From positions 248,001-312,000 of the forward strand of contig CALYMY010000043.1 of the NCBI GenBank assembly GCA_944548615.1: DNA of 64,000 nt. Reading direction: 5' to 3'. Positions within the stretch are counted from its first letter, which is position 1. Every line of letters starts with the position of its first letter. Position numbers and translations under genes: made by a program. The stretch is from Micropterix aruncella (lineage: Eukaryota; Arthropoda; Insecta; Lepidoptera; Micropterigidae). Shown one piece after another: positions 36,600-50,500 of the stretch. The notes beneath the pieces are model-generated. The model was not told where the DNA came from, ran no database searches, and saw only the letters and a program-made list of their open reading frames with translations.

Positions 36600-39060
36600 A
36601 CAGTTGGTTCGAAATTTGAATTTTCAAATCTGACAGTTGGTTCGAAATTTGAATTTTCAAATTTGACAGTTGTTTCGAAATTTGAATTTTCAAATCTGAC
36701 AGTTGGTTCGAAATTTGAATTTTCAAATCTGACTGTTGGTTCGAAATTTGAATTTTCAAATTTGACAGTTGGTTCGAAATTTGAATTTTCAAATCTGACA
36801 GTTGGCGCGAAATTTGAATTTTCAAATTTGACAGGTGGTTCGAAATTTGAATTTTCAAATTTGACAGTTGGTTCGAAATTTGAATTTTCAAATTTGACAG
36901 TTGGCGCGAAATTTGAATTTTCAAATCTGACAGTTGGTTCGAAATTTGAATTTTCAAATCTGACTGTTGGTTCGAAATTTGAATTTTCAAATTTGACAGT
37001 TGGTTCGAAATTTGAATTTTCAAATCTGACAGTTGGCGCGAAATTTAAATTTTCAAATTTGACAGGTGGTTCGAAATTTGAATTTTCAAATCTGACAGTT
37101 GGTTCGAAATTTGAATTTTCAAATTTGACAGTTGGCGCAAAATTTGAATTTTCAAATTTGTCAGGTGGTTCGAAATTTGAATTTTCAAATCTGACAGTTG
37201 GCGCGAAATTTGAATTTTCAAATTTGACAGGTGATTCGAAATTTGAATTTTCAAATCTGACAGTTGGTTCGAAATTTGAATTTTCAAATCTGACAGTTGG
37301 TTCGAAATTTGAATTTTCAAATTTGACAGTTGGCGCGAAATTTGAATTTTCAAATCTGACAGTTGGTTCGAAATTTGAATTTTCAAATCTGACTGTTGGT
37401 TCGAAATTTGAATTTTCAAATTTGACAGGTGGTTCGAAATTTGAATTTTCAAATCTGACAGTTGGTTCGAAATTTGAATTTTCAAATTTGACAGTTGGTT
37501 CGAAATTTGAATTTTCAAATCTGACAGTTGGCGCGAAATTTGAATTTTCAAATTTGACAGGTAGTTCGAAATTTGAATTTTCAAATCTGACAGTTGGTTC
37601 GAAATTTGAATTTTCAAATTTGACAGTTGGTTCGAAATTTGAATTTTCAAATTTGACATTAGGCGCGAAATTTGAATTTTCAAATTTGACAGGTGGTTCG
37701 AAATTTGAATTTTCAAATCTGACAGTTGGCGCGAAATTTGAATTTTCAAATTTGACAGGTGGTTCGAAATTTGAATTTTCAAATCTGACAGTTGGTTCGA
37801 AATTTGAATTTTCAAATCTGACAGTTGGCGCGAAATTTGAATTTTCAAATTTGACAGGTGGTTCGAAATTTGAATTTTCAAATCTGACAGTTGGTTCGAA
37901 ATTTGAATTTTCAAATTTGACAGTTGGTTCGAAATTTGAATTTTCAAATCTGACAGTTGGTTCGAAATTTGAATTTTCAAATTTGACAGTTGGTTTGAAA
38001 TTTGAACTTTCAAATCTGACAGGGGGTTCGAAATTTGAATTTTCAAATTTGACAGTTGGTTCGAAATTTGAATTTTCAAATCTGACAGTTGGCGCGAAAT
38101 TTGAATTTTCAAATTTGACAGGTGGTTCGAAATTTGAATTTTCAAATCTGACAGTTGGCGCGAAATTTGAATTTTCAAATTTGACAGGTGGTTCGAAATT
38201 TGAATTTTCAAATCTGACAGTTGGCGCGAAATTTGAATTTTCAAATTTGACAGGTGGTTCGAAATTTGAATTTTCAAATCTGACAGTTGGTTCGAAATTT
38301 GAATTTTCAAATTTGACAGTTGGTTCGAAATTTGAATTTTCAAATCTGACAGTTGGTTCGAAATTTGAATTTTCAAATTTGACAGTTGGTTCGAAATTTG
38401 AATTTTCAAATCTGACAGTTGGTTCGAAATTTGAATTTTCAAATTTGACAGTTGGTTCGAAATTTGAATTTTCAAATCTGACAGTTGGTTCGAAATTTGA
38501 ATTTTCAAATTTGACAGGTGGTTCGAAATTTGAATTTTCAAATCTGAAAGTTGGTTCGAAATTTGAATTTTCAATTCTGACAGTTGGCCGAAATTTGAAT
38601 TTTCAAATTTGACAGGTGGTTCGAAATTTGAATTTTCAAATCTGACAGTTGGCGCGAAATTTGAATTTTCAAATTTGACAGGTGGTTCGAAATTTGAATT
38701 TTCAAATCTGACAGTTGGTTCGAAATTTGAATTTTCAAATCTGACAGTTGGCGCGAAATTTGAATTTTCAAATTTGACAGGTGGTTCGAAATTTGAATTT
38801 TCAAATCTGACAGTTGGCGCGAAATTTGAATTTTCAAATTTGACAGGTGGTTCGAAATTTGAATTTTCAAATCTGACAGTTGGCGCGAAATTTGAATTTT
38901 CAAATTTGACAGGTGGTTCGAAATTTGAATTTTCAAATCTGACAGTTGGTTCGAAATTTGAATTTTCAAATTTGACAGTTGGTTCGAAATTTGAATTTTC
39001 AAATCTGACAGTTGGTTCGAAATTTGAATTTTCAAATTTGACAGTTGGTTCGAAATTTGA
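36600..39060 (+). repeat. Block repeated at about 42.5-45.0 and 52.9-55.2 kb
   Basis: The markers are TTTGACATTAGGCGCG at 37652, GTTTGAAATTTGAACTTTC near 37990, TCTGAAAGTTGG near 38547 and the one-base loss GTTGGCCGAAA near 38585. They recur in order at 43591 and on (offset 5,939) and at 53721 and on (a further 10,130). The third copy shares only the part from about 53.4 kb onward. A one-base gain, GTTGGGTTCG near 39079, is unique to this copy. A DNA change from GAATTTTC to GAATATTC near 43550 is unique to the second. Confidence 0.85.
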
Positions 39061-42000
39061 ATTTTCAAATCTGACAGTTGGGTTCGAAATTTGAATTTTC
39101 AAATCTGACAGTTGGTTCGAAATTTGAATTTTCAAATTTGACAGTTGGTTCGAAATTTGAATTTTCAAATCTGACAGTTGGTTCGAAATTTGAATTTTCA
39201 AATTTGACAGTTGGTTCGAAATTTGAATTTTAAAATCTGACATTTGGCGCGAAATTTGAATTTTCAAATTTGACAGGTGGTTCGAAATTTGAATTTTAAA
39301 ATCTGACAGTTGGCGCGAAATTTGAATTTTCAAATTTGACAGGTGGTTCGAAATTTTAATTTTCAAATCTGACAGTTGGTTCGAAATTTGAATTTTCAAA
39401 TTTGACAGTTGGTTCGAAATTTGAATTTTCAAATCTGACAGTTGGTTCGAAATTTGAATTTTCAAATTTGACAGTTGTTTCGAAATTTGAATTTTCAAAT
39501 CTGACAGTTGGTTCGAAATTTGAATTTTCAAATCTGACTGTTGGTTCGAAATTTGAATTTTCAAATTTGACAGTTGGTTCGAAATTTGAATTTTCAAATC
39601 TGACAGTTGGCGCGAAATTTGAATTTTCAAATTTGACAGGTGGTTCGAAATTTGAATTTTCAAATTTGACAGTTGGTTCGAAATTTGAATTTTCAAATTT
39701 GACAGTTGGCGCGAAATTTGAATTTTCAAATCTGACAGTTGGTTCGAAATTTGAATTTTCAAATCTGACTGTTGGTTCGAAATTTGAATTTTCAAATTTG
39801 ACAGTTTGTTCGAAATTTGAATTTTCAAATCTGACAGTTGGCGCGAAATTTAAATTTTCAAATTTGACAGGTGGTTCGAAATTTGAATTTTCAAATCTGA
39901 CAGTTGGTTCGAAATTTGAATTTTCAAATTTGACAGTTGGCGCAAAATTTAAATTTTCAAATTTGACAGGTGGTTCGAAATTTGAATTTTCAAATCTGAC
40001 AGTTGGCGCGAAATTTGAATTTTCAAATTTGACAGGTGATTCGAAATTTGAATTTTCAAATCTGACAGTTGGTTCGAAATTTGAATTTTCAAATCTGACA
40101 GTTGGTTCGAAATTTGAATTTTCAAATTTGACAGTTGGCGCGAAATTTGAATTTTCAAATCTGACAGTTGGTTCGAAATTTGAATTTTCAAATCTGACTG
40201 TTGGTTCGAAATTTGAATTTTCAAATTTGACAGGTGGTTCGAAATTTGAATTTTCAATTCTGACAGTTGGTTCGAAATTTGAATTTTCAAATTTGACAGT
40301 TGGTTCGAAATTTGAATTTTCAAATCTGACAGTTGGCGCGAAATTTGAATTTTCAAATTTGACAGGTGGTTCGAAATTTGAATTTTCAAATCTGACAGTT
40401 GGTTCGAAATTTGAATTTTCAAATTTGACAGTTGGTTTGAATTTTGAATTTTCAAATCTGACATTTGGCGCGAAATTTGAATTTTCAAATCTGACAGTTG
40501 GCGCGAAATTTGAATTTTCAAATTTGACAGGTGGTTCGAAATTTGAATTTTCAAATCTGACAGTTGGTTCGAAATTTGAATTTTCAAATCTGACAGTTGG
40601 TTCGAAATTTGAATTTTCAAATTTGACAGTTGGTTCGAAATTTGAATTTTCAAATCTGACAGTTGGTTCGAAATTTGAATTTTCAAATTGGACAGTTGGT
40701 TCGAAATTTGAATTTTCAAATCTGACAGTTGGCGCGAAATTTGAATTTTCAAATTTGACAGGTGGTTCGAATTTGAATTTTCAAATCTGACAGTTGGCGC
40801 GAAATTTGAATTTTCAAATTTGACAGGTGGTTCGAAATTTGAATTTTCAAATCTGACAGTTGGTTCGAAATTTGAATTTTCAAATCTGACAGTTGGTTCG
40901 AAATTTGAATTTTCAATTCTGACAGTTGGCGCGAAATTTGAATTTTCAAATTTGACAGGTGGTTCGAAATTTGAATTTTCAAATCTGACAGTTGGCGCGA
41001 AATTTGAATTTTCAAATTTGACAGGTGGTTCGAAATTTGAATTTTCAAATCTGACAGTTGGTTCGAAATTTGAATTTTCAAATTTGACAGGTGGTTCGAA
41101 ATTTGAATTTTCAAATCTGACAGTTGGTTCGAAATTTGAATTTTCAAATTTGACAGTTGGTTCGAAATTTGAATTTTCAAATCTGACAGTTGGCGCGAAA
41201 TTTGAATTTTCAAATTTGACAGTTGGTTCGAAATTTGAATTTTCAAATCTGACTGTTGGTTCGAAATTTGAATTTTCAAATTTGACAGGTGGTTCGAAAT
41301 TTGAATTTTCAAATCTGACAGTTGGCGCGAAATTTGAATTTTCAAATTTGACAGTTGGTTCGAAATTTGAATTTTCAAATCTGACAGTTGGCGCGAAATT
41401 TGAATTTTCAAATTTGACAGGTGGTTCGAAATTTGAATTTTCAAATCTGACAGTTGGCGCGAAATTTGAATTTTCAAATTTGACAGGTGGTTCGAAATTT
41501 GAATTTTCAAATCTGACAGTTGGTTCGAAATTTGAATTTTCAAATCTGACAGTTGGCGCGAAATTTGAATTTTCAAATTTGACAGTTGGTTCGAAATTTG
41601 AATTTTCAAATCTGACAGTTGGTTCGTAATTTGAATTTTCAAATTTGACAGTTGGTTCGAAATTTGAATTTTCAAATCTGACAGTTGGCGCGAAATTTGA
41701 ATTTTCAAATTTGACAGGTGGTTCGAAATTTGAATTTTCAAATCTGACAGTTGGTTCGAAATTTGAATTTTCAAATTTAACAGTTGGTTCGAAATTTGAA
41801 TTTTCAAATCTGACAGTTGGCGCGAAATTTGAATTTTCAAATTTGACAGGTGGTTCGAAATTTGAATTTTCAAATCTGACAGTTGGTTCGAAATTTGAAT
41901 TTTCAAATCTGACAGTTGGTTCGAAATTTGAATTTTCAAATTTAACAGTTGGTTCGAAATTTGAATTTTCAAATCTGACAGTTGGTTCGAAATTTGAATT

Positions 42001-44547
42001 TTCAAATTTGACAGTTGGTTAGAAATTTGAATTTTCAAATCTGACAGGTGGTTCGAAATTTGAATTTTCAAATCTGACAGTTGGCGCGAAATTTGAATTT
42101 TCAAATTTGACAGTTGGTTCGAAATTTGAATTTTCAAATCTGACAGTTGGTTCGAAATTTGAATTTTCAAATTTGACAGTTGGTTCGAAATTTGAATTTT
42201 CAAATCTGACAGTTGGTTCGAAATTTGAATTTTCAAATCTGACAGTTGGTTCGAAATTTGAATTTTCAAATTTGACAGTTGGTTCGAAATTTGAATTTTC
42301 AAATCTGACAGTTGGTTCGAAATTTGAATTTTCAAATTTGACAGTTGGTTCGAAATTTGAATTTTAAAATCTGACATTTGGCGCGAAATTTGAATTTTCA
42401 AATTTGACAGGTGGTTCGAAATTTGAATTTTAAAATCTGACAGGTGGCGCGAAATTTGAATTTTCAAATTTGACAGGTGGTTCGAAATTTTAATTTTCAA
42501 ATCTGACAGTTGGTTCGAAATTTGAATTTTCAAATTTGACAGTTGGTTCGAAATTTGAATTTTCAAATCTGACAGTTGGTTCGAAATTTGAATTTTCAAA
42601 TTTGACAGTTGTTTCGAAATTTGAATTTTCAAATCTGACAGTTGGTTCGAAATTTGAATTTTCAAATCTGACTGTTGGTTCGAAATTTGAATTTTCAAAT
42701 TTGACAGTTGGTTCGAAATTTGAATTTTCAAATCTGACAGTTGGCGCGAAATTTGAATTTTCAAATTTGACAGGTGGTTCGAAATTTGAATTTTCAAATT
42801 TGACAGTTGGTTCGAAATTTGAATTTTCAAATTTGACAGTTGGCGCGAAATTTGAATTTTCAAATCTGACAGTTGGTTCGAAATTTGAATTTTCAAATCT
42901 GACTGTTGGTTCGAAATTTGAATTTTCAAATTTGACAGTTGGTTCGAAATTTGAATTTTCAAATCTGACAGTTGGCGCGAAATTTAAATTTTCAAATTTG
43001 ACAGGTGGTTCGAAATTTGAATTTTCAAATCTGACAGTTGGTTCGAAATTTGAATTTTCAAATTTGACAGTTGGCGCAAAATTTGAATTTTCAAATTTGA
43101 CAGGTGGTTCGAAATTTGAATTTTCAAATCTGACAGTTGGCGCGAAATTTGAATTTTCAAATTTGACAGGTGATTCGAAATTTGAATTTTCAAATCTGAC
43201 AGTTGGTTCGAAATTTGAATTTTCAAATCTGACAGTTGGTTCGAAATTTGAATTTTCAAATTTGACAGTTGGCGCGAAATTTGAATTTTCAAATCTGACA
43301 GTTGGTTCGAAATTTGAATTTTCAAATCTGACTGTTGGTTCGAAATTTGAATTTTCAAATTTGACAGGTGGTTCGAAATTTGAATTTTCAAATCTGACAG
43401 TTGGTTCGAAATTTGAATTTTCAAATTTGACAGTTGGTTCGAAATTTGAATTTTCAAATCTGACAGTTGGCGCGAAATTTGAATTTTCAAATTTGACAGG
43501 TGGTTCGAAATTTGAATTTTCAAATCTGACAGTTGGTTCGAAATTTGAATATTCAAATTTGACAGTTGGTTCGAAATTTGAATTTTCAAATTTGACATTA
43601 GGCGCGAAATTTGAATTTTCAAATTTGACAGGTGGTTCGAAATTTGAATTTTCAAATCTGACAGTTGGCGCGAAATTTGAATTTTCAAATTTGACAGGTG
43701 GTTCGAAATTTGAATTTTCAAATCTGACAGTTGGTTCGAAATTTGAATTTTCAAATCTGACAGTTGGCGCGAAATTTGAATTTTCAAATTTGACAGGTGG
43801 TTCGAAATTTGAATTTTCAAATCTGACAGTTGGTTCGAAATTTGAATTTTCAAATTTGACAGTTGGTTCGAAATTTGAATTTTCAAATCTGACAGTTGGT
43901 TCGAAATTTGAATTTTCAAATTTGACAGTTGGTTTGAAATTTGAACTTTCAAATCTGACAGGGGGTTCGAAATTTGAATTTTCAAATTTGACAGTTGGTT
44001 CGAAATTTGAATTTTCAAATCTGACAGTTGGCGCGAAATTTGAATTTTCAAATTTGACAGGTGGTTCGAAATTTGAATTTTCAAATCTGACAGTTGGCGC
44101 GAAATTTGAATTTTCAAATTTGACAGGTGGTTCGAAATTTGAATTTTCAAATCTGACAGTTGGCGCGAAATTTGAATTTTCAAATTTGACAGGTGGTTCG
44201 AAATTTGAATTTTCAAATCTGACAGTTGGTTCGAAATTTGAATTTTCAAATTTGACAGTTGGTTCGAAATTTGAATTTTCAAATCTGACAGTTGGTTCGA
44301 AATTTGAATTTTCAAATTTGACAGTTGGTTCGAAATTTGAATTTTCAAATCTGACAGTTGGTTCGAAATTTGAATTTTCAAATTTGACAGTTGGTTCGAA
44401 ATTTGAATTTTCAAATCTGACAGTTGGTTCGAAATTTGAATTTTCAAATTTGACAGGTGGTTCGAAATTTGAATTTTCAAATCTGAAAGTTGGTTCGAAA
44501 TTTGAATTTTCAATTCTGACAGTTGGCCGAAATTTGAATTTTCAAAT

Positions 44548-47500
44548 TTGACAGGTGGTTCGAAATTTGAATTTTCAAATCTGACAGTTGGCGCGAAATT
44601 TGAATTTTCAAATTTGACAGGTGGTTCGAAATTTGAATTTTCAAATCTGACAGTTGGTTCGAAATTTGAATTTTCAAATCTGACAGTTGGCGCGAAATTT
44701 GAATTTTCAAATTTGACAGGTGGTTCGAAATTTGAATTTTCAAATCTGACAGTTGGCGCGAAATTTGAATTTTCAAATTTGACAGGTGGTTCGAAATTTG
44801 AATTTTCAAATCTGACAGTTGGCGCGAAATTTGAATTTTCAAATTTGACAGGTGGTTCGAAATTTGAATTTTCAAATCTGACAGTTGGTTCGAAATTTGA
44901 ATTTTCAAATTTGACAGTTGGTTCGAAATTTGAATTTTCAAATCTGACAGTTGGTTCGAAATTTGAATTTTCAAATTTGACAGTTGGTTCGAAATTTGAA
45001 TTTTCAAATCTGACAGTTGGTTCGAAATTTGAATTTTCAAATTTGACAGTTGGTTCGAAATTTGAATTTTCAAATCTGACAGGTGGTTCGAAATTTGAAT
45101 TTTCAAATCTGACAGTTGGCGCGAAATTTGAATTTTCAAATTTGACAGGTGGTTCGAAATTTGAATTTTCAAATCTGACAGTTGGCGCGAAATTTGAATT
45201 TTCAAATCTGACAGTTGGCGCGAAATTTGAATTTTCAAATTTGACAGGTGGTTCGAAATTTGAATTTTCAAATCTGACAGTTGGCGCGAAATTTGAATTT
45301 TCAAATTTGACAGGTGGTTCGAAATTTGAATTTTCAAATCTGACAGTTGGCGCGAAATTTGAATTTTCAAATTTGACAGGTGGTTCGAAATTTGAATTTT
45401 CAAATCTGACAGTTGGTTCGAAATTTGAATTTTCAAATTTGACGGTTGGTTCGAAATTTGAATTTTCAAATCTGACAGTTGGTTCGAAATTTGAATTTTC
45501 AAATTTGACAGTTGGTTCGAAATTTGAATTTTCAAATCTGACAGTTGGTTCGAAATTTGAATTTTCAAATCTGACAGTTGGTTCGAAATTTGAATTTTCA
45601 AATTTGACAGGTGGTTCGAAATTTGAATTTTCAAATCTGAAAGTTGGTTCGAAATTTGAATTTTCAATTCTGACAGTTGGCGCGAAATTTGAATTTTTAA
45701 ATTTGACAGGTGGTTCGAAATTTGAATTTTCAAATCTGACAGTTGGCGCGAAATTTGAATTTTCAAATTTGACAGGTGGTTCGAAATTTGAATTTTCAAA
45801 TCTGACAGTTGGTTCGAAATTTGAATTTTCAAATTTGACAGTTGGTTCGAAATTTGAATTTTCAAATCTGACAGTTGGTTCGAAATTTGAATTTTCAAAT
45901 CTGACTGTTGGTTCGAAATTTGAATTTTCAAATTTGACAGTAGGTTCGAAATTTGAATTTTCAAATTTGACAGTTGGCGCGAAATTTGAATTTTCAAATT
46001 TGACAGGTGGTTCGAAATTTGAATTTTCAAATCTGACAGTTGGTTCGAAATTTGAATTTTCAAATTTGACAGTTGGCGCGAAATTTGAATTTTCAAATTT
46101 GACAGGTGGTTCGAAATTTGAATTTTCAAATCTGACAGTTGGCGCGAAATTTGAATTTTCAAATTTGACAGGTGGTTCGAAATTTGAATTTTCAAATCTG
46201 ACAGTTGGTTCGAAATTTGAATTTTCAAATCTGACAGTTGGCGCGAAATTTGAATTTTCAAATTTGACAGGTGGTTCGAAATTTGAATTTTCAAATCTGA
46301 CAGTTGGTTCGAAATTTGAATTTTCAAATTTGACAGTTGGTTCGAAATTTGAATTTTCAAATCTGACAGTTGGTTCGAAATTTGAATTTTCAAATTTGAC
46401 AGTTGGTTTGAAATTTGAATTTTCAAATCTGACAGGGGGTTCGAAATTTGAATTTTCAAATTTGACAGTTGGTTCGAAATTTGAATTTTCAAATCTGACA
46501 GTTGGCGCGAAATTTGAATTTTCAAATTTGACAGGTGGTTCGAAATTTGAATTTTCAAATCTGACAGTTGGCGCGAAATTTGAATTTTCAAATTTGACAG
46601 GTGGTTCGAAATTTGAATTTTCAAATCTGACAGTTGGCGCGAAATTTGAATTTTCAAATTTGACAGGTGGTTCGAAATTTGAATTTTCAAATCTGACAGT
46701 TGGTTCGAAATTTGAATTTTCAAATTTGACAGTTGGTTCGAAATTTGAATTTTCAAATCTGACAGTTGGTTCGAAATTTGAATTTTCAAATTTGACAGTT
46801 GGTTCGAAATTTGAATTTTCAAATCTGACAGTTGGTTCGAAATTTGAATTTTCAAATTTGACAGTTGGTTCGAAATTTGAATTTTCAAATCTGACAGTTG
46901 GTTCGAAATTTGAATTTTCAAATTTGACAGGTGGTTCGAAATTTGAATTTTCAAATCTGACAGTTGGTTCGAAATTTGAATTTTCAATTCTGACAGTTGG
47001 CGCGAAATTTGAATTTTCAAATTTGACAGGTGGTTCGAAATTTGAATTTTCAAATCTGACAGTTGGCGCGAAATTTGAATTTTCAAATTTGACAGGTGGT
47101 TCGAAATTTGAATTTTCAAATCTGACAGTTGGTTCGAAATTTGAATTTTCAAATCTGACAGTTGGCGCGAAATTTGAATTTTCAAATTTGACAGGTGGTT
47201 CGAAATTTGAATTTTCAAATCTGACAGTTGGCGCGAAATTTGAATTTTCAAGTTTGACAGGTGGTTCGAAATTTGAATTTTCAAATCTGACAGTTGGCGC
47301 GAAATTTGAATTTTCAAATCTGACAGTTGGTTCGAAATTTGAATTTTCAAATTTGACAGTTGGTTCGAAATTTGAATTTTCAAATCTGACAGTTGGTTCG
47401 AAATTTGAATTTTTAAATCTGACAGTTGGTTCGAAATTTGAATTTTCAAATCTGACAGTTGGTTCGAAATTTGAATTTTCAAATTTGACAGTTGGTTCGA

Positions 47501-50500
47501 AATTTGAATTTTCAAATCTGACAGTTGGCGCGAAATTTGAATTTTCAAATTTGACAGGTGGTTCGAAATTTGAATTTTCAAATCTGACAGTTGGCGCGAA
47601 ATTTGAATTTTCAAATTTGACAGGTGGTTCGAAATTTGAATTTTCAAATCTGACAGTTGGCGCGAAATTTGAATTTTCAAATCTGACAGTTGGTTCGAAA
47701 TTTGAATTTTCAAATTTGACAGTTGGTTCGAAATTTGAATTTTCAAATCTGACAGTTGGTTCGAAATTTGAATTTTCAAATTTGACAGTTGGTTCGAAAT
47801 TTGAATTTTCAAATTTGACAGTTGGTTCGAAATTTGAATTTTCAAATCTGACAGTTGGCGCGAAATTTGAATTTTCAAATTTGACAGGTGGTTCGAAATT
47901 TGAATTTTCAAATCTGACTGTTGGTTCGAAATTTGAATTTTCAAATTTGACAGTAGGTTCGAAATTTGAATTTTCAAATTTGACAGTTGGCGCGAAATTT
48001 GAATTTTCAAATTTGACAGGTGGTTCGAAATTTGAATTTTCAAATCTGACAGTTGGTTCGAAATTTGAATTTTCAAATTTGACAGTTGGCGCGAAATTTG
48101 AATTTTCAAATTTGACAGGTGGTTCGAAATTTGAATTTTCAAATCTGACAGTTGGCGCGAAATTTGAATTTTCAAATTTGACAGGTGGTTCGAAATTTGA
48201 ATTTTCAAATCTGACAGTTGGTTCGAAATTTGAATTTTCAAATCTGACAGTTGGCGCGAAATTTGAATTTTCAAATTTGACAGGTGGTTCGAAATTTGAA
48301 TTTTCAAATCTGACAGTTGGTTCGAAATTTGAATTTTCAAATTTGACAGTTGGTTCGAAATTTGAATTTTCAAATCTGACAGTTGGTTCGAAATTTGAAT
48401 TTTCAAATTTGACAGTTGGTTTGAAATTTGAATTTTCAAATCTGACAGGGGGTTCGAAATTTGAATTTTCAAATTTGACAGTTGGTTCGAAATTTGAATT
48501 TTCAAATCTGACAGTTGGCGCGAAATTTGAATTTTCAAATTTGACAGGTGGTTCGAAATTTGAATTTTCAAATCTGACAGTTGGCGCGAAATTTGAATTT
48601 TCAAATTTGACAGGTGGTTCGAAATTTGAATTTTCAAATCTGACAGTTGGCGCGAAATTTGAATTTTCAAATTTGACAGGTGGTTCGAAATTTGAATTTT
48701 CAAATCTGACAGTTGGTTCGAAATTTGAATTTTCAAATCTGACAGTTGGCGCGAAATTTGAATTTTCAAATTTGACAGGTGGTTCGAAATTTGAATTTTC
48801 AAATCTGACAGTTGGTTCGAAATTTGAATTTTCAAATCTGACAGTTGGCGCGAAATTTGAATTTTCAAATTTGACAGGTGGTTCGAAATTTGAATTTTCA
48901 AATCTGACAGTTGGCGCGAAATTTGAATTTTCAAATTTGACAGGTGGTTCGAAATTTGAATTTTCAAATCTGACAGTTGGCGCGAAATTTGAATTTTCAA
49001 ATCTGACAGTTGGCGCGAAATTTGAATTTTCAAATTTGACAGGTGGTTCGAAATTTGAATTTTCAAATCTGACAGTTGGCGCGAAATTTGAATTTTCAAA
49101 TTTGACAGGTGGTTCGAAATTTGAATTTTCAAATCTGACAGTTGGCGCGAAATTTGAATTTTCAAATTTGACAGGTGGTTCGAAATTTGAATTTTCAAAT
49201 CTGACAGTTGGTTCGAAATTTGAATTTTCAAATTTGACAGTTGGTTCGAAATTTGAATTTTCAAATCTGACAGTTGGTTCGAAATTTGAATTTTCAAATT
49301 TGACAGTTGGTTCGAAATTTGAATTTTCAAATCTGACAGTTGGTTCGAAATTTGAATTTTCAAATCTGACAGTTGGTTCGAAATTTGAATTTTCAAATTT
49401 GACAGGTGGTTCGAAATTTGAATTTTCAAATCTGAAAGTTGGTTCGAAATTTGAATTTTCAATTCTGACAGTTGGCGCGAAATTTGAATTTTCAAATTTG
49501 ACAGGTGGTTCGAAATTTGAATTTTCAAATCTGACAGTTGGCGCGAAATTTGAATTTTCAAATTTGACAGGTGGTTCGAAATTTGAATTTTCAAATCTGA
49601 CAGTTGGTTCGAAATTTGAATTTTCAAATTTGACAGTTGGTTCGAAATTTGAATTTTCAAATCTGACAGTTGGTTCGAAATTTGAATTTTCAAATCTGAC
49701 TGTTGGTTCGAAATTTGAATTTTCAAATTTGACAGTAGGTTCGAAATTTGAATTTTCAAATTTGACAGTTGGCGCGAAATTTGAATTTTCAAATTTGACA
49801 GGTGGTTCGAAATTTGAATTTTCAAATTTGACAGTTGGTTCGAAATTTGAATTTTCAAATCTGACAGTTGGTTCGAAATTTGAATTTTCAAATTTGACAG
49901 GTGGTTCGAAATTTGAATTTTCAAATCTGACAGTTGGTTCGAAATTTGAATTTTCAATTCTGACAGTTGGCGCGAAATTTGAATTTTCAAATTTGACAGG
50001 TGGTTCGAAATTTGAATTTTCAAATCTGACAGTTGGCGCGAAATTTGAATTTTCAAATTTGACAGGTGGTTCGAAATTTGAATTTTCAAATCTGACAGTT
50101 GGTTCGAAATTTGAATTTTCAAATCTGACAGTTGGCGCGAAATTTGAATTTTCAAATTTGACAGGTGGTTCGAAATTTGAATTTTCAAATCTGACAGTTG
50201 GCGCGAAATTTGAATTTTCAAATTTGACAGGTGGTTCGAAATTTGAATTTTCAAATCTGACAGTTGGCGCGAAATTTGAATTTTCAAATCTGACAGTTGG
50301 TTCGAAATTTGAATTTTCAAATTTGACAGTTGGTTCGAAATTTGAATTTTCAAATCTGACAGTTGGTTCGAAATTTGAATTTTTAAATCTGACAGTTGGT
50401 TCGAAATTTGAATTTTCAAATCTGACAGTTGGTTCGAAATTTGAATTTTCAAATTTGACAGTTGGTTCGAAATTTGAATTTTCAAATCTGACAGTTGGCG

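Larger units (their letters stand above)
7637..42616 (+). repeat. Domain-1 higher-order family marked by GTTGTTTCG
   Basis: The one-base variant GTTGTTTCG occurs at 7637, 8198, 12255, 13542, 16248, 20274, 24562, 27630, 29742, 33601, 36669, 39474 and 42608. Spacings are 561, 4057, 1287, 2706, 4026, 4288, 3068, 2112, 3859, 3068, 2805 and 3134. Those I checked are multiples of 33 once the shared one-base indels in between are counted. The family therefore spread by unequal exchange in register and not by insertion. There is no single higher-order period, because copies are nested and partly deleted. Confidence 0.82.
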
